This document shows, piece by piece, positions 36,856 to 44,273 of a stretch of 53,256 nt of DNA. The notes beneath the pieces are model-generated. The model saw nothing but the letters and a program-made list of their open reading frames with translations. It did not search any database and had not been told where the DNA came from. The stretch is from an uncultured Porphyromonadaceae bacterium (lineage in GTDB: Bacteria; Bacteroidota; Bacteroidia; Bacteroidales; Muribaculaceae), in contig CANPMT010000011.1 of the NCBI GenBank assembly GCA_947575235.1, forward strand, positions 1 to 53,256. The letters are read 5' to 3'. Numbering within the stretch: position 1 is the first letter of the stretch; each line of letters begins with the position of its first letter. Made by a program: the position numbers and the translations under genes.

Positions 36856-38607
36856 TTATCTTAATCTTTCCTTTTTTAGATATTTTTTATATGAGTTATC
36901 TGAGTAGCGGATTATGATTAAGCCATCATAATGCTCATCAACAAGGTTTCCTTGTAGGTCATATCTTCCTAATTCTCTTATGTCTTGAATCAAAACCTCA
37001 TCAACTTTGCCAAAGTCCATCTCAATAATTCTTGAGAAGTCACACCACATATAAGATTCCAAATATAAATCCTTACACCCGGTTGGCACATACAAGATTG
37101 CATGTTGTGGGACATTACCCCAAGAAGCGTCGAAAGGAAAATCAGTTTGACAAAATACTTCATTCAAATTGTCGCATCCATCGAAACTAGCATTTCTTAT
37201 GGCCTCCATGGATGATGGCAATGATATGGACTTTACTTCTATACAGTTATAAAATGCCCATGCTCCAATTTCTTTTAGATTGTCAGGAAATTCAACACTC
37301 TCCAAACTTTCACAATACCGGAAGCAACTTTCTGGAATAATTTCAAGGTTGTTAGGAAGCGTAACTTCAAGAAGATTATTACACTGATTAAATGCAGATT
37401 CACCAATAGATATGATTGTGTTAGGAAGAGAGACGGATATCAGGTATTTATATAGGCTAAATATATTAGAACCTATTCGACGAATATCATCTTCTTCGGT
37501 TAACTCCACCTTGCGTAACAGTTTATCATTAAGATAAATCTGCAAGTCGCAGTAAGGACTTATTGCACTGGCAGCATCAATCTGGCAATAAGCAGCAAGA
37601 TCAGATATATGTATTTTTCGTAAAAATTTACTATTGAGATATCCTGTATCTAATGCCTCTTTACCTATTGTTTTGATTCCTTTTCCCAAATAAATATTTG
37701 TAACATTTGAAGAATAATAAAATGCCCTCTCTCCTATGTACGTAACAGAGTCAGGTATTCTTATTTCTTTAAGATGCGAAAAATTGAAAAATGCAAATTC
37801 TCCAATTGCAGTTACACTTTCGGACATATTAATACCAGTCATATACTTACAATTATAAAATGCATAGTCCTTGATTTCTGTGACATCTTCCGGAATATCT
37901 AATGTATAACAATAAGCATTGTCTATGTAAAAACCATTTGTCTTGGACATGGGGTTAGCATTACTGTTCCCAAACGTGATTTTGCACCAATCAGATAAAC
38001 TTTCAATGTACAGATTTTGAAGATTATCACAATATATAAAAGCATTTTTTTGAATTTCCCTTACTGACTTTGAAACATAGAGATTTGTAAGACTTTCTGC
38101 ATCTTCAAAATCAGCTGACTGTATTATTGTCAACGAAGACATCATATGTATGTCTGTTATCCTATCAAATGCTTTTGTACCAACCTTATTTAGGGATTTT
38201 CCAATGAACAGAGTTTGAACATTACTATTCTTGAATGCATTCGTACTTATAGAAGTAACATTATCTGGAATTATTATTGTATCCAGAGCAATACAGTTCT
38301 CAAAGGATGAACTTTGAATTTCGATTAGAGTTTCGGGTAAACTAACAGAAGTTAGCATTACACAATCTTTGAACGCCTCGCTACCTATTCCCACAACAGT
38401 GTAATCCTCTGAATTATAATTGACACATGCAGGGATTACTACAGATTCTTTATATGGCAAATCTCCATGCGTTACGATACAAGTCTTTTCAGAAGAGGAA
38501 ACCACTGAATAGTAAACATCATTAACCACAAACTCATATCCAAACATAGAAAATGAGTCTATAATCAATGAGATTACAAAGAATAATTTTAGTAATCTGT
38601 GTTTCAT
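36856..38607 (-). CDS. BspA-like leucine-rich repeat surface protein
   Basis: Exported protein with many LRR_5/BspA-type repeats of about 23 residues, e.g. GIGSEAFKDCVMLTSVSLPE, TSISTNAFKNSNVQTLFIG, IGEFAFFNFSHLKEIRIPDS, IGESAFNQCNNLLEVTLPN, IPESCFRYCESLESVEFPD and IGAWAFYNCIEVKSISLPS. Such proteins mediate binding to host or bacterial surfaces. The C-terminus (IRELGRYDLQGNLVDE...GLIIIRYSDNSYKKYL) resembles the short T9SS-like sorting domain of Bacteroidales. The open frame extends to 38718, but the start at 38607 (MKHRLLKLFFVISLII) gives a signal peptide and avoids running into the RNA terminator hairpin; 38619 is an alternative. It yields 583 aa. No promoter is seen between the upstream RNA element and the gene, so expression may depend on read-through of that element. 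Confidence 0.85.
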   Translation of the reverse strand: MKHRLLKLFFVISLIIDSFSMFGYEFVVNDVYYSVVSSSEKTCIVTHGDLPYKESVVIPACVNYNSEDYTVVGIGSEAFKDCVMLTSVSLPETLIEIQSSSFENCIALDTIIIPDNVTSISTNAFKNSNVQTLFIGKSLNKVGTKAFDRITDIHMMSSLTIIQSADFEDAESLTNLYVSKSVREIQKNAFIYCDNLQNLYIESLSDWCKITFGNSNANPMSKTNGFYIDNAYCYTLDIPEDVTEIKDYAFYNCKYMTGINMSESVTAIGEFAFFNFSHLKEIRIPDSVTYIGERAFYYSSNVTNIYLGKGIKTIGKEALDTGYLNSKFLRKIHISDLAAYCQIDAASAISPYCDLQIYLNDKLLRKVELTEEDDIRRIGSNIFSLYKYLISVSLPNTIISIGESAFNQCNNLLEVTLPNNLEIIPESCFRYCESLESVEFPDNLKEIGAWAFYNCIEVKSISLPSSMEAIRNASFDGCDNLNEVFCQTDFPFDASWGNVPQHAILYVPTGCKDLYLESYMWCDFSRIIEMDFGKVDEVLIQDIRELGRYDLQGNLVDEHYDGLIIIRYSDNSYKKYLKKERLR

Positions 38608-38661
38608 TAATTCTAACATTGTGTCTTCGGCACTCCCCTCGTTGACATTAACGATTAGTAC

Positions 38662-38984
38662 AAAAAAAGCGTAGGAGTCTGTATCTGTTACCGTCCTACC
38701 TTTCGAGGCTTCTCGCATTGCCCTTTAGAAGTCGGACGGCAACGCAGAAGCCCTACGCAGTATATGCAACAATAGCGTCCGACTCTACCTTTCCCAAGGT
38801 ATCATACCGGATGCATGATATTACATATCCACGGGCATCTACCGTTGCTCAATCCCTGACTTCTAAATGAAATTTTGCGAGAATTCCGAAAGGTCAAGAA
38901 TCAGCGCGGATAAACGCTTTCTTATTATGTCTTGCAATCTCCGCCACGCTTTTCCCCGACCGGGGCTTCCAATATGACGGTCTG
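38662..38984 (-). ncRNA. Candidate structured RNA, about 320 nt, upstream of the LRR gene
   Basis: A consensus promoter (38991-39020) is followed on the minus strand by about 320 nt without a reading frame. The segment ends in a long hairpin closed by GCGTAGG (38758-38752) and CCTACGC (38675-38669) and then TTTTTTT (38668-38662), an intrinsic terminator. Inside, GTTGCCGTCC (38743-38734) can pair with GGACGGTAAC (38696-38687). The same bases can instead form a local 15-bp stem GGCTTCTGCGTTGCC with GGCAATGCGAGAAGCC. Near the 5' end is a CCCC/GGGG hairpin around 38959-38970. The terminator lies 55 bp before the LRR start, so the element is either an independent small RNA or an attenuator leader. 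From memory similar sequences occur in other Bacteroidales, but this was not checked. Confidence 0.6.
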
Positions 38985-38990
38985 CGAATG

Positions 38991-39020
38991 CAAATTTACT
39001 AACTATATCTCAAATCACAA
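38991..39020 (-). promoter_or_regulatory. Promoter of the structured RNA
   Basis: Minus strand: TAAATTTG (38998-38991) followed by C, and TTTTG with TTG at 39020-39018, spacing 19 bp. Confidence 0.7.
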
Positions 39021-39157
39021 AATAAATATGCTATATAACATATCCATCGCATCGAATTTCATTGAAACATAATCGGCTTTATTATTCTTATCTACTTCTG
39101 CCATAGGTATGATATGTCGGGCGAACAGCTATATCTCATGCTCTTATTTGGACCTCT

Positions 39158-39270
39158 ATTCGCTTGAAAAAATGTATAAATTGATGTTTATTCGTTTGAA
39201 AAAGTGTGTCAACTTACATAAAATTCATTTGAAAAAGTGTATGAATATCTTGTTTATTCGTTAAAAAAAA
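39158..39270 (+). repeat. Four tandem promoter repeats (period 32-33 bp)
   Basis: ATTCGCTTGAAAAAATGTAT (39158), ATTCGTTTGAAAAAGTGT (39190), ATTCATTTGAAAAAGTGTAT (39223) and ATTCGTTAAAAAAAATGTA (39256). The last copy runs into the -7 box of the ATPase gene. Spacing is 32, 33 and 33 bp, about three helical turns. The layout parallels the repeats before the ATPase at 17355, but the sequence is different. Confidence 0.75.
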
Positions 39271-39272
39271 TG

Positions 39273-39280
39273 TAACTTTG
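39273..39280 (+). promoter_or_regulatory. Predicted -7 box of the ATPase gene at 39303
   Basis: TAACTTTG followed by C, 22 bp before the ATG and inside the end of the fourth tandem repeat. Confidence 0.65.
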
Positions 39281-39302
39281 CAGAACTAAATAACAAACGA
39301 CC

Positions 39303-40697
39303 ATGCTTAAAAGAAAGATTGAAAGAGAATTATTGGAGTGGAAGAAGTCCGTGGATAGAAAGCCGTTGGTAATAAAAGGGGTGCGCCAATGTGGGAAGAC
39401 GTTTATTGTCAAAAAATTCGCAAAAGAGAATTACCAAAACGTGATCTATATGAACTTTATTCTTGAGCCCGATAAGAAGTCTGCATTTACAGGGAATCTG
39501 GATGTGGATACTATTATTCTAAACCTATCAGCACTCATTCCCAACACTCGTTTCTTCGAAGGGAATACTTGTATAATACTGGATGAAATACAAGAGTGCA
39601 AGGAGGCCAGAACAGCGCTTAAATCTTTTCATATCGATGGCCGTTTTGATGTTATTGCCACAGGTTCCCTATTAGGGGTAAAAGGGTATGGCAAGACAAA
39701 GAAAGAGAATAAAGGCGAAGATGCCTCCGATTCTATTCCGGTAGGCTATGAAACAGTAGTAGATATGTATCCTTTGGATTTTGAGGAATTCTTATGGGCA
39801 AACAGAGTAACTCCACGGATAATCGAAACTGTTCGAGAGTGTTTTGAGAAGGAATGTGCGGTTCCAGACGGAATTCATAAGGCAATGATGGATTTGTTGC
39901 ATCGATATGTCATTGTCGGAGGTCTGCCTGAAGTTGTAAACTGCTTTCTTGAAACGAAAAATATTGACTTGATATACAAGACCCAACGGACTCTTTTAAA
40001 CGAATATATTGAGGATATGGTAAAGTATGCCGACGATGCTGATAAACCACACATTCGGGAGTGCTTTGAATCTATACCAAAACAACTGGCAAAGGAGAAT
40101 AAGAAATTTCAATACTCTGTAGTTAGGAAAGGAGGAAGAGCTTCACAATATAAAGGAAGTCTTCAATGGCTGGAGGATGCAGGAATAGCGGAAAGATGTT
40201 ATAATACGACAATCACAGAGCTCCCGTTGAGCGGGAATGCCATAGAGGATTGTTTTAAAGTGTACACTACAGACATAGGCATTCTTATGGGAATGCTTGA
40301 TTTCGGGACTCAGGCAGACATTCTAAAAGGGAATTTATTAGGATATAAAGGAGCCATCTTTGAGAATCTTATGGCTGATTTCCTATATAAATCGGGACAA
40401 AAGCTTTACTACTTTCATAAGGATAGTGGACTTGAAATAGACTTCTTAGTCAGATTCAAGGGAGAGTGTGTACTGATAGAAGTGAAGTCTAAAACAGGTA
40501 GAGCAAAAAGTATGGCCACAGTCCTAAAGAATAAAAACGTGTATCATGTTAACAATGCTATTAAATTAGGCCAATATAATGTAGGTCGAGAGGGGGAGGT
40601 TCTTACTATACCTTTGTATATGGGCTTTCTTATCAAAGATAAAATCGCGGATTCTATTATCCCGGACATTGACTTTAGTGAGTGTCTTATACCGTAG
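39303..40697 (+). CDS. AAA_14/DUF4143 family ATPase with intact nuclease-like tail
   Basis: P-loop ATPase of the DUF4143 family. Walker A is GVRQCGKTF (26-34), Walker B TCIILDEIQECKEA (near 90-100), and the sensor-like motif is ATGSLLG. The family's central PLDFEEFLWA and YVIVGGLPEVV follow. The C-terminal DUF4143 domain includes YTTDIGILMGMLD, GAIFENLMADFLY and the PD-(D/E)XK-like HKDSGLEIDFLV...VLIEVKSKTGR, i.e. the acidic-Asp-ExK residues that the ATPase at 17355 has mostly lost. Length 464 aa is typical. Function of the family is unproven (proposed regulatory, defence or mobile roles). It is AT-rich, solitary and driven by its own repeat-bearing promoter. Its stop codon is one base from the stop of the convergent ccs gene, with no terminator between. 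Confidence 0.88.
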   Translation: MLKRKIERELLEWKKSVDRKPLVIKGVRQCGKTFIVKKFAKENYQNVIYMNFILEPDKKSAFTGNLDVDTIILNLSALIPNTRFFEGNTCIILDEIQECKEARTALKSFHIDGRFDVIATGSLLGVKGYGKTKKENKGEDASDSIPVGYETVVDMYPLDFEEFLWANRVTPRIIETVRECFEKECAVPDGIHKAMMDLLHRYVIVGGLPEVVNCFLETKNIDLIYKTQRTLLNEYIEDMVKYADDADKPHIRECFESIPKQLAKENKKFQYSVVRKGGRASQYKGSLQWLEDAGIAERCYNTTITELPLSGNAIEDCFKVYTTDIGILMGMLDFGTQADILKGNLLGYKGAIFENLMADFLYKSGQKLYYFHKDSGLEIDFLVRFKGECVLIEVKSKTGRAKSMATVLKNKNVYHVNNAIKLGQYNVGREGEVLTIPLYMGFLIKDKIADSIIPDIDFSECLIP

Positions 40698-40698
40698 G

Positions 40699-42468
40699 TC
40701 AGGTGTAGGCATGGCGGGAATCGAGGAGGTTGACTCCCCAGTAGGTCATGGCTACCGAGAGTATGGCTATCAGCATGTAGAGATGGTAGAGGCGCGGTGT
40801 GCGCAGCAAGCCGAAGGCGCGATGAAACGGCAGGGCGTAGATGATGAAGGTTATCAATGCCCAGGTCTCTTTAGGATCCCACGACCAGTATTGACCCCAG
40901 GAGACATTTGCCCATACCGCACCGGTACATATGCCGAGTCCAAGGAGCCATTCTCCGGGATAGAGCAAAGTCAGGGAGAGTTTCCTCAGTCGCTCCGCGT
41001 TTGCGGGACGACACAGTCCACCTATGCCTATCAGGAAGGTGAAGGCCAACAGAGCGTAGGAGGTCATCACCAAAGTTACGTGCATTGAGAGCCATGGTGA
41101 ATGAAGCACCGGCATCAAGGGGGTGACAAGGGGATTTACAGATACCAGCCACGCCACCAAAGCCATCGCCCCGGCTAACATAAGGGAGGAGGGGAGAAGA
41201 AGGGGGAACCGTCGTGCGAGGAGCAGTGCCAGAATAACTGTCACCAGACTCAGGAACTGCAACGTCTCTCCCATGTTAGACAATGGCAAATGACCACCCA
41301 TTATCCATTCCATACCCAACAGCAATACCTGAATTATGACGGCCATCCATGCCAGCCCCAATCCAAACCGGCGCAGCCTGCCGACACCTCCCATCGCGAT
41401 GAGTGACACGGCTGCCGCGCAAAAGAGGAGGATGAAACAGATTTTCTGCAGAGGTAGAGCGTTATACAGCAACTCCAGATTCACACGCCATGCCGGAAGG
41501 AGTGTATCATCAGGCGAAGGATTCAGAATCAGTTCTCCTGAATAGAGCATCAGTATAATGCCCACCTTCTCGTCAAGTTCCTCCAAAGCATGGCGGTGAC
41601 GGCTATCTACCGTGGCATACAACGGTTCTAACCGATAGCGGCCAACTGAGTCAAAAAGGTCGGTAAGTGCCGCATATCCACCTTTCACACCTAAAATACG
41701 GCACAACTCCTTATCCTTTATTTTCAGCAATGGCTGAGACTTCCATTGGTCGGGATAAAGGGCTATCGAGAGGAGGGTCTGTTCGGAGGTGAGTCCGCGG
41801 AATGATGGTTTGCCGTGAAGTTTCGTCACCACATCACGGCTTAATGTATTGAAGGTCACCACATGACCCCCATACAGAACCTGACGGCTCCTGAGACTGT
41901 CAGCGGCCTCGCGTGGCACTCCGGCAATCGTGGCGGCTTCCATATCGGTGGCGACACCCATTGTCACAACCCCCATAACGGCCAAAGAGCGCAGCAGATG
42001 TCTGAAACGGCCCTTAGGGGAGAGGAGCATAAGGAATCCCCCCACCGCAAAGAGGAGATAGCCGGCGTATGTCACTGCTATTCCATAAGGATCGTGATTT
42101 ACCGACAGCACGGTGGCTCCCGTGCTGTCGTATGAGGCCTGGCATAACCTGGTCAGGCCAACCTCAGCTATCTTATTCATTGACACGTCTATCAGCTTAT
42201 CGCCGATGCGGAGATGCGACACATAGTCGCGAGGGATTGTGCCGCCGGGATAATACATCACCTCAAACCGCTCCAATGTTATGGCGGAGTCGAAATAATG
42301 CCGTGTGCCATCATCAGAGCGGAACGACTCCACCCGTTCACCGGGGGATATGCGCACCTCACCTTTTACTCCGGTGAGCCATGTGAGCATACCTCCGGCT
42401 ATAATCAGCAGGAACGATATATGCAGCAGCAACGCACCACCACGCAAACCTTTCAGATACCTCATCAT
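40699..42468 (-). CDS. ccsA: Fused ResB-CcsA cytochrome c maturation protein (CcsBA)
   Basis: System II cytochrome c synthase that exports haem and joins it covalently to CxxCH motifs of apocytochromes outside the inner membrane. The N-terminal ResB/CcsB-like part has a first helix (LLLHISFLLIIAGGMLTWLTG) and a periplasmic domain with RISPGERVESFRSDDG and DPYGIAVTYAGYLLFAVGGFLML. The C-terminal CcsA part has several helices and the haem-handling motif VSWGQYWSWDPKETWALITF. An upstream frame starts at 42516, but ATG at 42468 overlaps the preceding stop as ATGA and gives 589 aa, fitting the coupled operon. It is the last gene of the operon, whose two cytochrome c-type proteins are its obvious clients. 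Confidence 0.88.
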   Translation of the reverse strand: MMRYLKGLRGGALLLHISFLLIIAGGMLTWLTGVKGEVRISPGERVESFRSDDGTRHYFDSAITLERFEVMYYPGGTIPRDYVSHLRIGDKLIDVSMNKIAEVGLTRLCQASYDSTGATVLSVNHDPYGIAVTYAGYLLFAVGGFLMLLSPKGRFRHLLRSLAVMGVVTMGVATDMEAATIAGVPREAADSLRSRQVLYGGHVVTFNTLSRDVVTKLHGKPSFRGLTSEQTLLSIALYPDQWKSQPLLKIKDKELCRILGVKGGYAALTDLFDSVGRYRLEPLYATVDSRHRHALEELDEKVGIILMLYSGELILNPSPDDTLLPAWRVNLELLYNALPLQKICFILLFCAAAVSLIAMGGVGRLRRFGLGLAWMAVIIQVLLLGMEWIMGGHLPLSNMGETLQFLSLVTVILALLLARRFPLLLPSSLMLAGAMALVAWLVSVNPLVTPLMPVLHSPWLSMHVTLVMTSYALLAFTFLIGIGGLCRPANAERLRKLSLTLLYPGEWLLGLGICTGAVWANVSWGQYWSWDPKETWALITFIIYALPFHRAFGLLRTPRLYHLYMLIAILSVAMTYWGVNLLDSRHAYT

Positions 42469-43568
42469 TGAAGTGAGGGTTTTAACAACGAGGGGAGTGG
42501 AGCCGTGGCCATACACTCCATCTCAATCAACCAACCGGGACGGCACACGGGAGCCAACAGAATGAGGAAGGGTGTGTCGGGGAAGCGTTGCCTGAACAAA
42601 TCTCCCACAACCGGGGCATCGGCCGGATCGCGCAGGTACACAAGCATATGCCCCACATTCTCCCATCGGCATGAAGCCTCGCGTAGAAGAGCCTCGACAT
42701 TGGTCCACATGCGTTCGGTCTGTCTGCGGATATCACCCTCCCAAACCACCTCTCCATGGTTGTCAATACTGGCGGTGCCTGACACGAATAGCTGGCGACG
42801 GTCGATGTAATCCACACTCGTGGCGCGTTCGAAAGCCACCCCATATTCGTAAGTGGGATTAAGGTATTCAGGCGCATTTATCTGGCGCATCTGACCCTCG
42901 TGAAGCCCAAGCACTGAATATGAATCCATCTGGACGGTGACGGAGCTGTCGGCATGGCGTCCACCTATTCCGGTGCTGGCAATGAAGCGTGTCGAGGGTG
43001 TGAGTCCCATACGGTTGAAGACACTGTTGCGCCCCTTTACAACCCCGGCGTAATTCACATCGACATTCTGTACGAAAAACCATGTGCGCACGCAGCTCGA
43101 CAGCAGACTGCCGTCATAATCGGCAAGCGTGGCGGCGGTCGAGGAGAGTATATCGTCGGTCGCGCTCTCGGGGTCGAGACCCGGGCGGCAACGGGCTGCC
43201 TCGAAAATATGGGTATGTCCGTTATGCTCCATGGCATACACGCCATGACTGAGGCGTCTCACCACGGCATCCTCGATAAACCATACCCAGAGCGCCACTT
43301 TTGTAAAATCAAGCGGGGCCTGTTCCACAACCGATGTGGCACAGTCATCCCAATCGGGTAGAAGATGTGCCTGGTTGGCTGAGTCGCTCAGGAACCACCG
43401 TCTGAACACGGGGGTCATGGTGCAGTCATGGTCGTTTATGAAAAGCTCGTATTCCTCCTTCACGCGGGCGAGCTGCACGGAGAAGGGGAGTGTGGGGTCA
43501 TCCACTTTTATAATCAGATGCCTCTCACGTTTTCCGGCTGAAGAGGTAAGTGTCTTTGTCTGTATCAT
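42465..43568 (-). CDS. Chorismatase/Rid-fold (FkbO/Hyg5/XanB2-like) protein
   Basis: Probable member of the chorismatase-like group with the YjgF/Rid fold. Such enzymes convert chorismate to dihydroxycyclohexadiene or hydroxybenzoate products. Supporting segments are VWFIEDAVVRRLSHG...GLDPESATDDI, SSCVRTWFFVQNVDVNYAGVVKGRN, FIASTGIGGRH and especially the C-terminal QLFVSGTASIDNHGEVVWEGDIRRQTERMWTNVEALL and MLVYLRDPADAPVVGDLFRQRFPDTPFLILLAPVCRPGWLIEMECMA, a Rid-like strand-helix pattern. No signal peptide is seen, so it should be cytoplasmic, unlike its operon partners. The start at 43568 (MIQTKT) forms an ATGA overlap with the upstream stop; the frame is open to 43589. It gives 367 aa. The catalytic residues were not verified, so the reaction is open. 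Confidence 0.65.
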   Translation of the reverse strand: MIQTKTLTSSAGKRERHLIIKVDDPTLPFSVQLARVKEEYELFINDHDCTMTPVFRRWFLSDSANQAHLLPDWDDCATSVVEQAPLDFTKVALWVWFIEDAVVRRLSHGVYAMEHNGHTHIFEAARCRPGLDPESATDDILSSTAATLADYDGSLLSSCVRTWFFVQNVDVNYAGVVKGRNSVFNRMGLTPSTRFIASTGIGGRHADSSVTVQMDSYSVLGLHEGQMRQINAPEYLNPTYEYGVAFERATSVDYIDRRQLFVSGTASIDNHGEVVWEGDIRRQTERMWTNVEALLREASCRWENVGHMLVYLRDPADAPVVGDLFRQRFPDTPFLILLAPVCRPGWLIEMECMATAPLPSLLKPSLQ

Positions 43569-44269
43569 TGCGCTCCTGAATTTATCCAATGTTCAATGAA
43601 ATCAATATGAGTGTCGGTGAGGAGATTACGGTGGGCGAAAGCCCACCCGTCTGATATGTCGGTGGCGACAGCCTGCCAGAGTGTCGACGCCGAAGCGTCA
43701 CCCGGTTTCACGCGCTCCTCACCCTCAATCACAGTTGAGGGCACACCCACCAGCATGCCGTAAGCCTCAGCCGATGTGAGATTGAGTCCGGCGGCGGAAT
43801 GGCCTGTGGCTCCATGACACTGGGTGCATGAAGTGGCGAAGATCTTACTGTCGATTGCCCGGAACATTCCGGTGGAGAGCGTGCCGGGGTCAAAATCCAC
43901 AACCTCCTCCCCATTCAGGGGGAGAGAGGCGAATGTGAACACACGCTCACGCAGACGGTTTATTATGCACACCTCTGCCATAGCGGCATCAGCCGGTATA
44001 TTGGCAAGACTGATTACATTCTCCCCCTCCGACAGGGGTTTGGAGACCACGGCGAAATTATCACCCTCTCTGAAGGCCGCTATCGCCACAGAATAACGGT
44101 TGTCGGCGGCATATTCGCCGCATCCGTCGATGGTGCATGTGAGATTGACCGTTGTGCCGGAGGCCGGACCCAGAGAGCCTCCGTCGTCGCGTATGGGGCC
44201 ATCATCGCAGCCCACCGTCAGCAGCAGGGGGAGTATCAAACCTGTAATTCGCATTCTCATAACACGCAA
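43565..44269 (-). CDS. Cytochrome c-type lipoprotein (one CxxCH)
   Basis: Lipoprotein (lipobox TVGC, Cys 21; start assumed at the first Met of MRVMRMR) with an N-terminal beta-rich domain (TVNLTCTIDGCGEY...NRYSVAIAAFREGDNFAVVS) and a C-terminal cytochrome c domain. The haem-attachment motif is TSCTQCHG (Cys 148, Cys 151, His 152), followed by AAGLNLTSAEAYGMLVGVPS, which resembles planctomycete-type/periplasmic mono-haem domains. IEHWINSGAQ ends the protein. It should sit in the periplasm anchored to a membrane and pass electrons, probably with the di-haem protein of the same operon. It lies 4 bp behind the porin gene and overlaps the next gene by 4 bp. Confidence 0.82.
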   Translation of the reverse strand: MRVMRMRITGLILPLLLTVGCDDGPIRDDGGSLGPASGTTVNLTCTIDGCGEYAADNRYSVAIAAFREGDNFAVVSKPLSEGENVISLANIPADAAMAEVCIINRLRERVFTFASLPLNGEEVVDFDPGTLSTGMFRAIDSKIFATSCTQCHGATGHSAAGLNLTSAEAYGMLVGVPSTVIEGEERVKPGDASASTLWQAVATDISDGWAFAHRNLLTDTHIDFIEHWINSGAQ

Positions 44270-44273
44270 TGAC

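Noticed and set aside
38608..38718. N-terminal extension of the LRR protein frame
   Set aside because: It would place the start inside the terminator hairpin of the RNA element and hide the signal peptide; the start at 38607 is better.
39158..39270. Regular tandem repeats as a possible CRISPR array
   Set aside because: The units are degenerate, the period is only 32-33 bp with no room for spacers, no cas genes are near, and the last unit is part of a promoter. The same holds for 17241-17320.
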